Below are positions 24,913 to 33,006 of a DNA stretch of 64,000 nt, in pieces; positions within the stretch are counted from its first letter, which is position 1, and every line of letters begins with the position of its first letter. This DNA comes from Lewinellaceae bacterium. Its GTDB lineage: Bacteria > Bacteroidota > Bacteroidia > Chitinophagales > Saprospiraceae. The notes under the pieces are model-generated. The model was not told where the DNA came from. It searched no databases and saw only the letters and a list, made by a program, of their open reading frames with translations. The stretch covers positions 310,001 to 374,000 of the forward strand of contig JACJYE010000006.1 in the NCBI GenBank assembly GCA_020636255.1, in the 5' to 3' direction. The translations under genes and the position numbers were made by a program.

Positions 24913-25692
24913 ATGCACCTATTCCGGCAAGTTGTGTGCTTTTTCTTACTGGCCTTTCCGCTCCTGACGTTCGCACAGGCAGAGAAAGACCAGGTATTGC
25001 TGAAAAACGGCAGCTCGTTCGAAGGGAAGATCATCGAATACCAGCAGGGGGCGCGACTTTGGCTACAGCTGAGCAACGGCGACACACTGAGCTTCCGCGA
25101 TGCGGAGGTCAAACAGCTTATCCAGGAAGGGCAGGCCTTGCCTGTTTCAGAAGGCACTGCGCTCTCCGGCGCCCCCAAAACCAAAAAGAAACCATACGCC
25201 TTCCAGGAGAAAGGCCTGTACAACGCCACTTATTTCACCACGCTGAGCGGGACGCTGGCATCGGATTTTAAACTCGGCCTGGGCTTGCACCATACGACAG
25301 GCTATCAGTTCATGCGCCTGTTCGGGCTGGGCATCGGGCTGGGCATCGATACGTATTCTTTCGATGACGGGCAGAGCATCTACCCGCTGTTCGTGGAAGC
25401 ACGGGGTTACTTCCTGCCGAAGCCGGTCACGCCTTATTACACTTTCGATGCAGGTTACGGCTTTGCCTTTCCGAACCGGGAGGAGCAGATCACCGGAGCA
25501 GAGGGTGGGCTTTTATTCCGTGGCGCCCTCGGCCTTCGCCTGGGCGCCGACAGCGATACGAATGTAGCAATTGGGGTGGGTTATCAATACCAGAAGGCCC
25601 GTTTGGAACGACAGGATTTTCAGGGCGCAGAGCTGGAGATCAGAGAACTTGCTTACAACCGCATCGTCATGCGGGTAGGATTAATTTTTTAA
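24913..25692 (+). CDS. Probable outer-membrane protein, unknown
   Basis: 259 residues. A signal peptide of about 21 residues (ending LLTFAQ) is followed by a small beta segment (VLLKNGSSFEGKIIEYQQ), a linker, and from about residue 105 amphipathic strands typical of a small outer-membrane barrel. It ends ELAYNRIVMRVGLIF with a terminal aromatic residue. It is the first of three same-strand genes with a sigma factor six bases downstream. The function is not recognisable. Confidence 0.75.
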   Translation: MHLFRQVVCFFLLAFPLLTFAQAEKDQVLLKNGSSFEGKIIEYQQGARLWLQLSNGDTLSFRDAEVKQLIQEGQALPVSEGTALSGAPKTKKKPYAFQEKGLYNATYFTTLSGTLASDFKLGLGLHHTTGYQFMRLFGLGIGLGIDTYSFDDGQSIYPLFVEARGYFLPKPVTPYYTFDAGYGFAFPNREEQITGAEGGLLFRGALGLRLGADSDTNVAIGVGYQYQKARLERQDFQGAELEIRELAYNRIVMRVGLIF

Positions 25693-25698
25693 CCTACT

Positions 25699-26250
25699 AT
25701 GCCCAAAGCAGAACAGCATTCTGATGAGGAGTTGGTGGAAGGCTGCCTGAAAAACAGCCGCTACGAGCAGGAAATGCTTTATCGAAAATACTTCGCGGGC
25801 ATGATGCGTATGTGTATGCGGTATACCCACGACAGCGACCTGGCCATGGAGATCGTGAACATGGGTTTCCTGAGGGTTTTTAAAAAGCTGAACACCTTTT
25901 CGTTCAGCGGCTCACTGGAGGGCTGGATACGACGGGTCATTTTTCATAGCCTGTCCGATCATTTTCAAAAAAATTCGAGGCCGGTGCATTTTCTCGACCT
26001 CGAAGACAGGGATGCCCCCACAAGGGATAATGCGCTGGACCGCTTATACCTGGAGGATATCCTGAAGCTGGCAGACATGCTGCCCGACGCTACCAGAGAG
26101 GTGTTTTACCTGTATGCCATCGAAGGCTACAGCCATGTGGAGATCGCGAAAATGATCAACATCAGCGTCGGTACGTCGAAGTGGCACTTGTCCAACGCCA
26201 GGCAACGACTGAAGCAGTTAATCCGAATCCATTACAACCATGCAGGATAA
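25699..26250 (+). CDS. ECF RNA polymerase sigma factor
   Basis: 183 residues. Region 2 is seen in MLYRKYFAGMMRMCMRYTHDSDLAMEIVNMGFLRVFKKL, split here by position around residues 28-68, and region 4 in LPDATREVFYLYAIEGYSHVEIAKMINI with its HTH near residues 135-165. Its gene lies 6 bp after the outer-membrane gene and overlaps the next gene by 11 bp. It probably directs transcription of its own envelope operon, with the downstream protein as candidate regulator. Confidence 0.92.
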   Translation: MPKAEQHSDEELVEGCLKNSRYEQEMLYRKYFAGMMRMCMRYTHDSDLAMEIVNMGFLRVFKKLNTFSFSGSLEGWIRRVIFHSLSDHFQKNSRPVHFLDLEDRDAPTRDNALDRLYLEDILKLADMLPDATREVFYLYAIEGYSHVEIAKMINISVGTSKWHLSNARQRLKQLIRIHYNHAG

Positions 26251-27445
26251 CTACGAGCACGAATTTGACGAACAGTATATCAGCCAGGCCTGGGCCCAGA
26301 TGCGCCAGCTGCTCGACCGGGAGATGCCCGTGGAGGAAAAGCGCAGGCCCTATTTTCTGCTGTGGTGGCTGGCCGGCGCCCTGGCTTTCGCACTGGCTGC
26401 GTGGAGCCTGTATTCCCTGCAAAGCGGGCCGGCGCCCGTACGTAGTATCACGTCCTTTCCCATACCTATAGCCCGAGCAACCATACCACCGCAGCCTGTA
26501 CAAAATGCCGGGCCTGAACCTATCCGTCCCTTGCCCTCTCCTGCTGCTCTTTCTGTTTCAAAAGAACAGGAAACCGCTGCTACAACGAACAGGAGCCTCT
26601 CCCCTGCCTCCACGCCTCCGACAGAAAAAACAGTAGTGGAAACATCGTTGACAGCTGAAACGGCTACAGCCGGCACGCCGGCCAGTACAATACCGCCTAT
26701 GGCCTATGGGCCGGCGCCTGAAAAGCTGCCTTTTCTACCTGCCCTGCCCACATCCTTACCTATACTGGCCACGGCCCCGCATGCCGCCGGCCTAACCGGG
26801 CACGCCGCGAATATGCCTGGCCTGGCCCGGATAGCGGCAGAGGGCGGTGTTTTTGCTCATCAATTTGCGGAAACCGACGGCCACTTCGCAGGCCTTTTTG
26901 CCGAACTGCACCCCCGGCACAGCCGTTTTTACGTTCGGGCCGGCGCCTCGTGGCGCCTCTATACACAGGATATTGTGCTGAGCGACCAGCTGCTGTCGCT
27001 TGAAAACTCCCGGGCGGAGGGCAATCCTTCCAGTACTGGCCTGTTGGCGGCGCGCTCCGTGGCAACGCAATACAACTGCGTGGGGTTTCCCGTGCACCTC
27101 GGTTATAAAACAGGCCCCAGACTGGCCTTTGAGGCTGGGCTCCAGGGTAACCTGCTCATCGGTTCCAAGCGCCGGGATACCTGGCGGCTGGCGGGCGGGA
27201 ACAGCCTGCCCCATGCCGGCGCCGATGACGATGCCCTGCTATACAGCTCAGAACCCGGTAACGCCAACGCCGAGCTGCGCCCCTTCGTCGTGGAAGCACA
27301 GGCAGGAATAGCCTATTTCCCGGCCTACCGGCTGGCGTTGCGCCTCCAGTATCAGTACGCCTTGTCCGACCTGTTGCTCTCCCCTTATCGGAAAGAACAC
27401 TATTCCGGGCTGCAACTTTCCCTCGCCTACTACCTGCGGCGCTGA
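26240..27445 (+). CDS. Single-TM protein with barrel-like C-terminus, candidate anti-sigma partner
   Basis: 401 residues with no signal peptide. Residues 1-36 are charged and probably cytosolic (MQDNYEHEFDEQYISQAW...). A TM segment follows (FLLWWLAGALAFALAAWSLY). A long Pro/Thr/Ala-rich linker runs to about residue 200. The last 170 residues show alternating strands as in outer-membrane barrels, ending YSGLQLSLAYYLRR. The N-terminal plus TM layout and the 11-bp overlap with the sigma gene resemble anti-sigma factors. How one chain would reach both membranes is unclear. The family is not recognised. Confidence 0.75.
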   Translation: MQDNYEHEFDEQYISQAWAQMRQLLDREMPVEEKRRPYFLLWWLAGALAFALAAWSLYSLQSGPAPVRSITSFPIPIARATIPPQPVQNAGPEPIRPLPSPAALSVSKEQETAATTNRSLSPASTPPTEKTVVETSLTAETATAGTPASTIPPMAYGPAPEKLPFLPALPTSLPILATAPHAAGLTGHAANMPGLARIAAEGGVFAHQFAETDGHFAGLFAELHPRHSRFYVRAGASWRLYTQDIVLSDQLLSLENSRAEGNPSSTGLLAARSVATQYNCVGFPVHLGYKTGPRLAFEAGLQGNLLIGSKRRDTWRLAGGNSLPHAGADDDALLYSSEPGNANAELRPFVVEAQAGIAYFPAYRLALRLQYQYALSDLLLSPYRKEHYSGLQLSLAYYLRR

Positions 27446-27577
27446 AAGATCGTTGGAAGGCCCCACGATATGACTTCGTTGTATGGCTTCGTTGTTAGTT
27501 CCGTGACATGAGTAATGCGAATTAGGGGCTAAACGAAGGTGATGGCACAATTGGAAGTGCCCGGAAAAACCAGGCTT

Positions 27578-27633
27578 GGCCCGTTAGAGCCGATATCTTT
27601 GTAGAAAACCGAAGAAAACCATTGCTTGCGGCC
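27578..27633 (+). repeat. Degenerate copy of intergenic repeat unit b
   Basis: GGCCCGTTAGAGCCGATATC, TTTGTAGAAAACCGAAG and TTGCTTGCGGCCC follow the order of unit b at 4341-4420 (GGCCCAGAGGGCCGTCATCT, TTTGTAGAATGTAAG, CTGCTTCCCGGCCC). Identity is partial, so it is an old copy. Confidence 0.5.
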
Positions 27634-27812
27634 CAGTCGCTTTCGCTGCTCACAGCTTCAGCGCCGAGGCACGGGCCGCTATCTCCAAGGCAATGCACGC
27701 CTCTTTGTCTCGTTGTTTCAAGCCAGGATACTCCCAACCATGCAACCGTGAAGCCGTGTGGCCATGAAACTATCCCGAAGCCCGGTATCCACCTAAATCG
27801 TTACAATTTTAT

Positions 27813-27820
27813 TACTTTTG
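27813..27820 (+). promoter_or_regulatory. -7 promoter box upstream of the sensor kinase
   Basis: TACTTTTG matches TAnnTTTG and lies 157 bp before the ATG at 27978. No clear -33 TTTG is visible. Confidence 0.3.
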
Positions 27821-27977
27821 CCTCTGTCTGTATGCACAACCGGCCATAAAAGGCCCCTCCCCTTGCCCGGTTCGTTTTGCCGTATAGCGTGTGCGCGAAA
27901 GAGCACGTACTATTTAAGCGCTCTCTTTTGAGGCACCTCTACCGGAAAACATTATTTCAGATGCAAATCGATCAGAA

Positions 27978-30900
27978 ATGAAATTCAAGCCATCCTTTTG
28001 GTTTGGAATACTTTGGCTACAAGTGCTGGCCCTCAGCCCCGGGGAAGCCGCAGCACAACTTGACGTTCAGAAATTCACGCATTACACAGTAGATGACGGC
28101 TTGCCTTCTATGGATATTTACGGACTGGTCCAGGATAGCAGCGGTTATATCTGGCTGGCGACCAATGCAGGCCTGTGTCGTTTTGACGGCTATCACTTCC
28201 ACCGGTATACTACCCGCGACGGGCTCCCCAGCAACGACATCATCAAGATCCAATACCTCAACGGCCGGTTGTGGGTAAGCTCTATTGGCCCGCTGAGTTA
28301 TTACGAAAACGGAAAATTCCATATCGCCGTACCAAGCCTGCCTCATTCACTGGAAAACCATCTCGAATTCAAAATAACCCATACGGCAAAGGGCCATTAC
28401 TGGATAAGCCATACCTCCAACCTGCACCACTTCGACAGCAACCTGCGCCCCTTGCCGACAAACCCGAAGATCATCGGTGATTTTCAGCGATTCTGGGCAT
28501 TCCAGCGGGATGCTAACGAGGCATGGGTATTCCGGGATTCCAAGCTGCAGCAGGATTTTCTGGTATTGAGAGATACCGGGATCGTGCGAACGATACCACT
28601 ACCTTATTCCTGTGGAGACGTCCGCTTTTTTACCCCTGCATTTTACGGCGATTATCTCTACTATCCATGCGATGATGGGATTGCCTGGGTTAACACCAGC
28701 GATTTTTCCTCGGGCATGGCCGCTACAGGCGTCGGGCTGGCCAATTTCATGCTGGCCCGAAAAGATGAGCTTTGGGTGGCCATCCCCAACCAGGGCATCA
28801 CCATTTTTCGGATAGGGGCCCATGGCGCCCTGGAAGTGAAAGACCACATACTCGTGGGGCAACACCCTTCCGAGATCCTCTTCGACAGGGAGGGTAACCT
28901 TTGGGTCTCCACACTGGGGCGGGGCCTTCTGTTTTTACCGGCACGGGCAGAAAACGTAAAGGTGCTGGTCGAAAACGACGGGCTGAACGAATCCACACTG
29001 GAAACGGCATTTGTCAACCAGCAGGGCATCTGGCTGGGCAACCGCACCGGCGGCCTCAGCCTGATGCAGCATGGCCGCTTCAGCCGCGTCTATCAGCTCG
29101 GCCCAAACGCAGGCCCCGGCATTACGATCACCAACCGCATTGTGGCCCTGCTCGAGATCGCTCCTCAAACCCTGCTCATCGGCGCCGACCAGGGCCTGTA
29201 TTGCCTCTCCGGCAATACGCTTACCAGGATCAGCCCCCTGGTTATCAAAGGGCTGTCAAAAGGCGCCGACGGCACCATCATCGTTTGCACGTACAAGGAT
29301 AGCCGCACGACGGCCGCAGCAGAAATACTGGAAGCGGCCCGCTTACGGCGCAAAGATGAAACGGCAACACTAGAGTTCCTCCACCCCCTGTTCGATGGCC
29401 GCTGTTACTCCGGCCTGGTCGACAGCAAAGGGCGGTACTGGCTGGGCCATGCCAAAGAAGGCCTGGTCAGTATCTATGCCGGCGACACCACCTACTGGGC
29501 TGGCCGGTCCGCCATATTCCGGTCGCTCGTGAAAGATATCAAGGAGTTGCCGGACGGTACGATCTGTGTGGCCACCCAGGGCGAAGGCCTGCTGCTCATC
29601 AAAGACGGCCTTTATTATCAATTGGATGAAAGCAGGCGGCTGGCCAATAATTTCTGCAACATGCTGGCCGTAGCCGAAGAAGGGTTGTGGGCAGGCACCA
29701 ATAATGGCATCTCCTTAATACAGGGGCTCGGCCTGCCCTACACCAATTACCGGATCACCAACTACCGCAAATCAGACGGCCTGCTCGCCAACGATATCAA
29801 AGCCATCGCCCAGGATGAACAGAACGTCTACCTGGCCACCCACCGCGGCCTGATCAGCCTGCGAAAGGATGAACTGGTGCAGAACGAAACCCCGCCAATC
29901 GTCCATATTACCGAAGTGCTGGTCAACGAAGAGCTGCAAAACATACAGGGCGCCTATACCCTGGAGCCGGGGCAGAACAACCTCACGATACGTTATGTGG
30001 GGCTGTCGTACAAAAGCGTCGGCAATATTGCCTACCAGTATAAGCTGGAAGGCTTCGACAAGGATTGGATCCCTTCCTCTTTCCTGGAAACCCGCTACAT
30101 CAACCTGCCACCCGGGCACTATAAGTTCAAAGTGAAGGCCATCAGCGACCACGGTATGCAGAGCGAGTTAAGCCAACCCCTCGATATCGTGCTAAAACCG
30201 CACTGGACCGCTACCCTGAGGTTTAAGCTCGCAGTCGGGCTCTTCGCCCTTTTTGTTGTCAGCCTCACGGTTTATACCATCGTTGCTAGAGGGCAGAACC
30301 GCCGGCTCAACCGCCAGGTAGACACCAAGACGCGCCAGCTGAACGATAAAATAAAGGCCCTGGCAGAAACCAACGTCAAACTAACGCGTTCCAACCAGGA
30401 ACTCGAACAATTTGCTCATGTAGCTTCGCACGACCTCAAATCGCCCCTGCGGAATATCGCCAGCTTTGTTCAACTGCTCAAACGCCGCGCCCTGCACAAA
30501 CTCTCGGATGAAGAAGTGGAATACATCGACTATGCCATCCGCGGCGCTAAATATATGGAACAGCTGATCGATGACCTGCGGAGCTTCTCTACCATCGGGC
30601 AACTCAATGCCCGAAAGGAATACATCGAATTCGGGGAAGCCGTCAGGGAAGCCCTGTACTCGATGCAGAACGAGCTTCTGGCCAGCAAGGCAGAGGTGCT
30701 GATCGCAACCCCCATGCCCATCCTCGCATTCAGCCGTGTGAATGCCGTACAACTGTTCCGAAACCTGATTTCCAATTCTATTAAATTCCAGAATGGCGAA
30801 CCGCCGAAGATCCTCATCGGCTGTGAAGAACAGGAACAGGATTGGCTGTTCTATGTTCAGGATAACGGCATCGGCATCGACGAGGCCTATCAGGCCAAGA

Positions 30901-31073
30901 TCTTCGAAATTTTTCAGAGGCTCCATACCACCGAACAATACCCCGGCACAGGCGTCGGACTCGCCGTCTGTAAAAAGATCATCGAGGAAAATAATGGGCG
31001 TATCTGGTTCCATTCTAAGGAAAAGGCCGGCGCCACCTTCTTTTTTACCCTCTCGAAAACACTGGAACCATAA
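27978..31073 (+). CDS. Propeller-type sensor histidine kinase (no output domain)
   Basis: 1031 residues. A signal peptide (about 1-27) leads into a two-component-type periplasmic propeller (about 28-650; SSGYIWLATNAGLCRFDGY, REGNLWVSTLGRGLLF), a Y_Y_Y domain (about 680-745) and one TM segment near 750-772. A coiled linker then leads to a HisKA domain with H818 in ASHDLKSPLRNI and an HATPase domain with NLISNSIKFQ and GTGVGLAVCKKI. Unlike the protein at 12201 it lacks receiver and AraC domains, so it needs a separate regulator, and none is adjacent. The HisKA type is that of phytochrome-like kinases. Confidence 0.92.
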   Translation: MKFKPSFWFGILWLQVLALSPGEAAAQLDVQKFTHYTVDDGLPSMDIYGLVQDSSGYIWLATNAGLCRFDGYHFHRYTTRDGLPSNDIIKIQYLNGRLWVSSIGPLSYYENGKFHIAVPSLPHSLENHLEFKITHTAKGHYWISHTSNLHHFDSNLRPLPTNPKIIGDFQRFWAFQRDANEAWVFRDSKLQQDFLVLRDTGIVRTIPLPYSCGDVRFFTPAFYGDYLYYPCDDGIAWVNTSDFSSGMAATGVGLANFMLARKDELWVAIPNQGITIFRIGAHGALEVKDHILVGQHPSEILFDREGNLWVSTLGRGLLFLPARAENVKVLVENDGLNESTLETAFVNQQGIWLGNRTGGLSLMQHGRFSRVYQLGPNAGPGITITNRIVALLEIAPQTLLIGADQGLYCLSGNTLTRISPLVIKGLSKGADGTIIVCTYKDSRTTAAAEILEAARLRRKDETATLEFLHPLFDGRCYSGLVDSKGRYWLGHAKEGLVSIYAGDTTYWAGRSAIFRSLVKDIKELPDGTICVATQGEGLLLIKDGLYYQLDESRRLANNFCNMLAVAEEGLWAGTNNGISLIQGLGLPYTNYRITNYRKSDGLLANDIKAIAQDEQNVYLATHRGLISLRKDELVQNETPPIVHITEVLVNEELQNIQGAYTLEPGQNNLTIRYVGLSYKSVGNIAYQYKLEGFDKDWIPSSFLETRYINLPPGHYKFKVKAISDHGMQSELSQPLDIVLKPHWTATLRFKLAVGLFALFVVSLTVYTIVARGQNRRLNRQVDTKTRQLNDKIKALAETNVKLTRSNQELEQFAHVASHDLKSPLRNIASFVQLLKRRALHKLSDEEVEYIDYAIRGAKYMEQLIDDLRSFSTIGQLNARKEYIEFGEAVREALYSMQNELLASKAEVLIATPMPILAFSRVNAVQLFRNLISNSIKFQNGEPPKILIGCEEQEQDWLFYVQDNGIGIDEAYQAKIFEIFQRLHTTEQYPGTGVGLAVCKKIIEENNGRIWFHSKEKAGATFFFTLSKTLEP

Positions 31074-31103
31074 AAAAAATAGCGGCTGCCTTTCGGCAAC
31101 CGC
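31070..31103 (-). terminator. Rho-independent terminator of the yceI-like gene
   Basis: On the minus strand GCGGTTGCC, a GAAA loop and GGCAGCCGC form a hairpin with one mismatch. It is followed by ATTTTTTTTA, a run of eight T. It lies 47 bp beyond the stop of the minus-strand gene at 31151, and its T-run overlaps the stop codon of the convergent kinase gene. Confidence 0.75.
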
Positions 31104-31150
31104 CCTGCATTGAAAATTGGCTTTATACTACACTTGGCTGATAACGCGGC

Positions 31151-31759
31151 TTACTTGCCGGCCACCAGTTTGATCTCCATGTCGAACTCGTCGTAGATCG
31201 TCTTGTCGCCCAGGTTGTCGAAAAAGCTGCCAGAACCATAGCGCACGTCGTATTCCGAACGGTCGATCTTGATGGCTGTCGTAGCTACCGTCGAACCACC
31301 CTCTTCCGTCAGCTCGGCCTGGAATTTGACCGGTTTGGTCGTTTCCTTGATGGTCAGGTTGCCCACGATCTTGTATACCCCCGGCTTGCCATAAGGTATA
31401 GCCTGCGTGATCACGAACTTGGCCGTCGGGTATTTCTCAACGCCAAAGAAATCATCGGACTTCAGGTGGCCTTCCAGCTTCTTGGCCCACTCTCCACTCA
31501 GGTCATTACAGGTGATGGTGGCCATGTCGATCTCAAAGCTGCCGCCAGCCAGCTGGCCGTCTTTCATGTCGAGTTTGCCGTTCTTCAACTGAACATTCCC
31601 ATGATGAGAGCCGGTCACTTTATACCCCTTCCACACGATCTCACTCTTTTCAATATTGACGGAAAGCGTTTGTGAACCGCCGTCGGCAGGTACGGTAAAG
31701 CTCATGCCTGCAAAGGCCAGAAAAACAAGAAGCGTAGAAACAATACTCACTTTTTTCAT
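31151..31759 (-). CDS. YceI-family periplasmic lipid-binding protein
   Basis: 202 residues with a signal peptide (about 20 residues, LVFLAFAGMSF core). The body begins LSVNIEKSEIVWKGYKVTGS and runs through KLEGHLKSDDFFGVEKYPTAKF, the characteristic YceI lipocalin-like barrel segment, to IYDEFDMEIKLVAGK. YceI proteins bind polyisoprenoids or amphiphiles in the periplasm. The length is as expected. The gene stands alone between a convergent kinase gene and a divergent proC. Confidence 0.92.
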   Translation of the reverse strand: MKKVSIVSTLLVFLAFAGMSFTVPADGGSQTLSVNIEKSEIVWKGYKVTGSHHGNVQLKNGKLDMKDGQLAGGSFEIDMATITCNDLSGEWAKKLEGHLKSDDFFGVEKYPTAKFVITQAIPYGKPGVYKIVGNLTIKETTKPVKFQAELTEEGGSTVATTAIKIDRSEYDVRYGSGSFFDNLGDKTIYDEFDMEIKLVAGK

Positions 31760-31884
31760 GTTGCTAAGGATTTTTTATTGATGATAATTCTGATAACATC
31801 TCGTGTTATTCAAAGTTCAAACAACAATCAATTATTTAAAGTTTAAACACTGAATTCATTTTTTTTCGTTTCCCGTGCAAAATG

Positions 31885-31892
31885 TAGCTTTG
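31885..31892 (+). promoter_or_regulatory. -7 promoter box for proC
   Basis: TAGCTTTG matches TAnnTTTG exactly and lies 32 bp before the ATG at 31925. A T-rich stretch stands in place of the -33 TTTG. Confidence 0.45.
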
Positions 31893-31924
31893 TAGCCATC
31901 GGTTGAAAGTACAAGCACAACAGC

Positions 31925-32731
31925 ATGAAAATTCTCATTATCGGAGGCGGCAACATGGGCCTCACCTATGCACAAAGCTTCCAGCGTTCCCATATCACCA
32001 GCAAAGAAGATATGATGATCCTGGAGCGGTCGGAGCAGAAAGCGGCGGAACTGGCGCTCAAAGACATCGGAACCGTATACAGCCGGCCAGAGGATTGCAT
32101 AGAATCGGCCGACCTGGCCATATTCGCCGTCAAACCACAAGATTCGGCGGCCCTGTTCGAAAACCTGAAAAAGCTGGTGGACCCCCAACAGGTTTTTCTG
32201 TCTATCATGGCCGGTATCCGGATACAGGCCATTACCGAAGCGCTGGGCGTCCGCAAGGTCATTCGGGCCATGCCCAACCTGCCTGCACAGATCGGCATGG
32301 GCATGACGGCTTTCACCTCCTCCGACGATGTGACCCGCATCGAACTGGTCATGGTGCAAAACCTGCTGAACACGACCGGCAAGACCGTTTACGTAGAAAA
32401 GGAGGAAGCCATCGACGCTGCAACGGCTATCAGCGGCAGCGGCCCGGCCTATGTGTGGTTCTTCATGAAATCGCTCATGGATGCCGCCCGCGAAATGGGG
32501 TTCAGCTACTCTGAAGCGGAGCTGCTCGTCAGCCAGACCTTCCGCGGGGCCATCGAGCTGTTCAGCAAATCCGACCTGAGCTGCGAACAATGGATCGACA
32601 AAGTCTGTTCCCGCGGTGGCACTACGGAAGCAGCCCTGGCATCTTACCGCCAAAACCTGGTACGCGACGACATCATGGCCGGCGCAGTAGCAGCCCTGGC
32701 CCGGGCAGTAGAACTGGGAACAGGCTCTTAG
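31925..32731 (+). CDS. proC: Pyrroline-5-carboxylate reductase
   Basis: 268 residues. The N-terminal NADPH motif is MKILIIGGGNMGLTYAQSF. The dimerisation and substrate domain carries ISGSGPAYVWFFMKSLMDAA and a late CSRGGTTEAAL, the P5CR signature. It reduces 1-pyrroline-5-carboxylate to L-proline, the last step of proline synthesis. The TAG stop codon at 32729-32731 is part of the left end of a palindromic repeat element, so the element may have reset the gene's end. The length is normal for the family, so function should be intact. Confidence 0.95.
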   Translation: MKILIIGGGNMGLTYAQSFQRSHITSKEDMMILERSEQKAAELALKDIGTVYSRPEDCIESADLAIFAVKPQDSAALFENLKKLVDPQQVFLSIMAGIRIQAITEALGVRKVIRAMPNLPAQIGMGMTAFTSSDDVTRIELVMVQNLLNTTGKTVYVEKEEAIDAATAISGSGPAYVWFFMKSLMDAAREMGFSYSEAELLVSQTFRGAIELFSKSDLSCEQWIDKVCSRGGTTEAALASYRQNLVRDDIMAGAVAALARAVELGTGS

Positions 32732-32896
32732 AGCTTATTTGGAGGCCGGATTTGATAGCGAAAAGTGTCAATTTTTTGGTGAGGCGAGGCGTTTTTCGAA
32801 GGGCGTACCCGGGGGTACGGCCAAGAAAAAGAACGAAGCATCACCGAAAAAGTGGCCTTTTTTAGCTCAAAGGCTGGCCTCCAAACAAGCTCTTAA
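32729..32896 (+). repeat. 168-bp palindromic dispersed element, full copy 2
   Basis: The left end reads TAGAGCTTATTTGGAGGCC and the right end reads GGCCTCCAAACAAGCTCTTAA, which are near-perfect inverted repeats. The interior has a central palindrome GTACCCGGGGGTAC and inner arms GGTGA...TCACC. It is homologous, in opposite orientation, to 3614-3780. Its first three bases are the stop codon of proC. Confidence 0.75.
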
Positions 32897-32924
32897 CGCT
32901 TTTTTATTTAAAGGGAAATTGTTA

Positions 32925-32932
32925 TACTTTTG
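32925..32932 (+). promoter_or_regulatory. -7 promoter box for the TPR protein gene
   Basis: TACTTTTG matches TAnnTTTG, 74 bp before the ATG at 33007 and just outside the right end of the palindromic element. A T-rich stretch lies at the -33 position. Confidence 0.4.
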
Positions 32933-33006
32933 AACGGAGCAAAACGGCAAATAATAAACCCTGCGTAAAATGCTCCATTTCGTTATTGTTCACGAAGCCC
33001 CGATCC

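Larger units (their letters stand above)
27446..27977. other. 532-bp intergenic region
   Basis: It contains no plausible gene. It holds a degenerate repeat-b copy at 27578-27633, the phrase AACCATGCAACCGTGAAGCC of low-complexity type near 27740, and a promoter-like box at 27813. The last 150 bp would be the leader of the sensor kinase gene. Confidence 0.5.
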
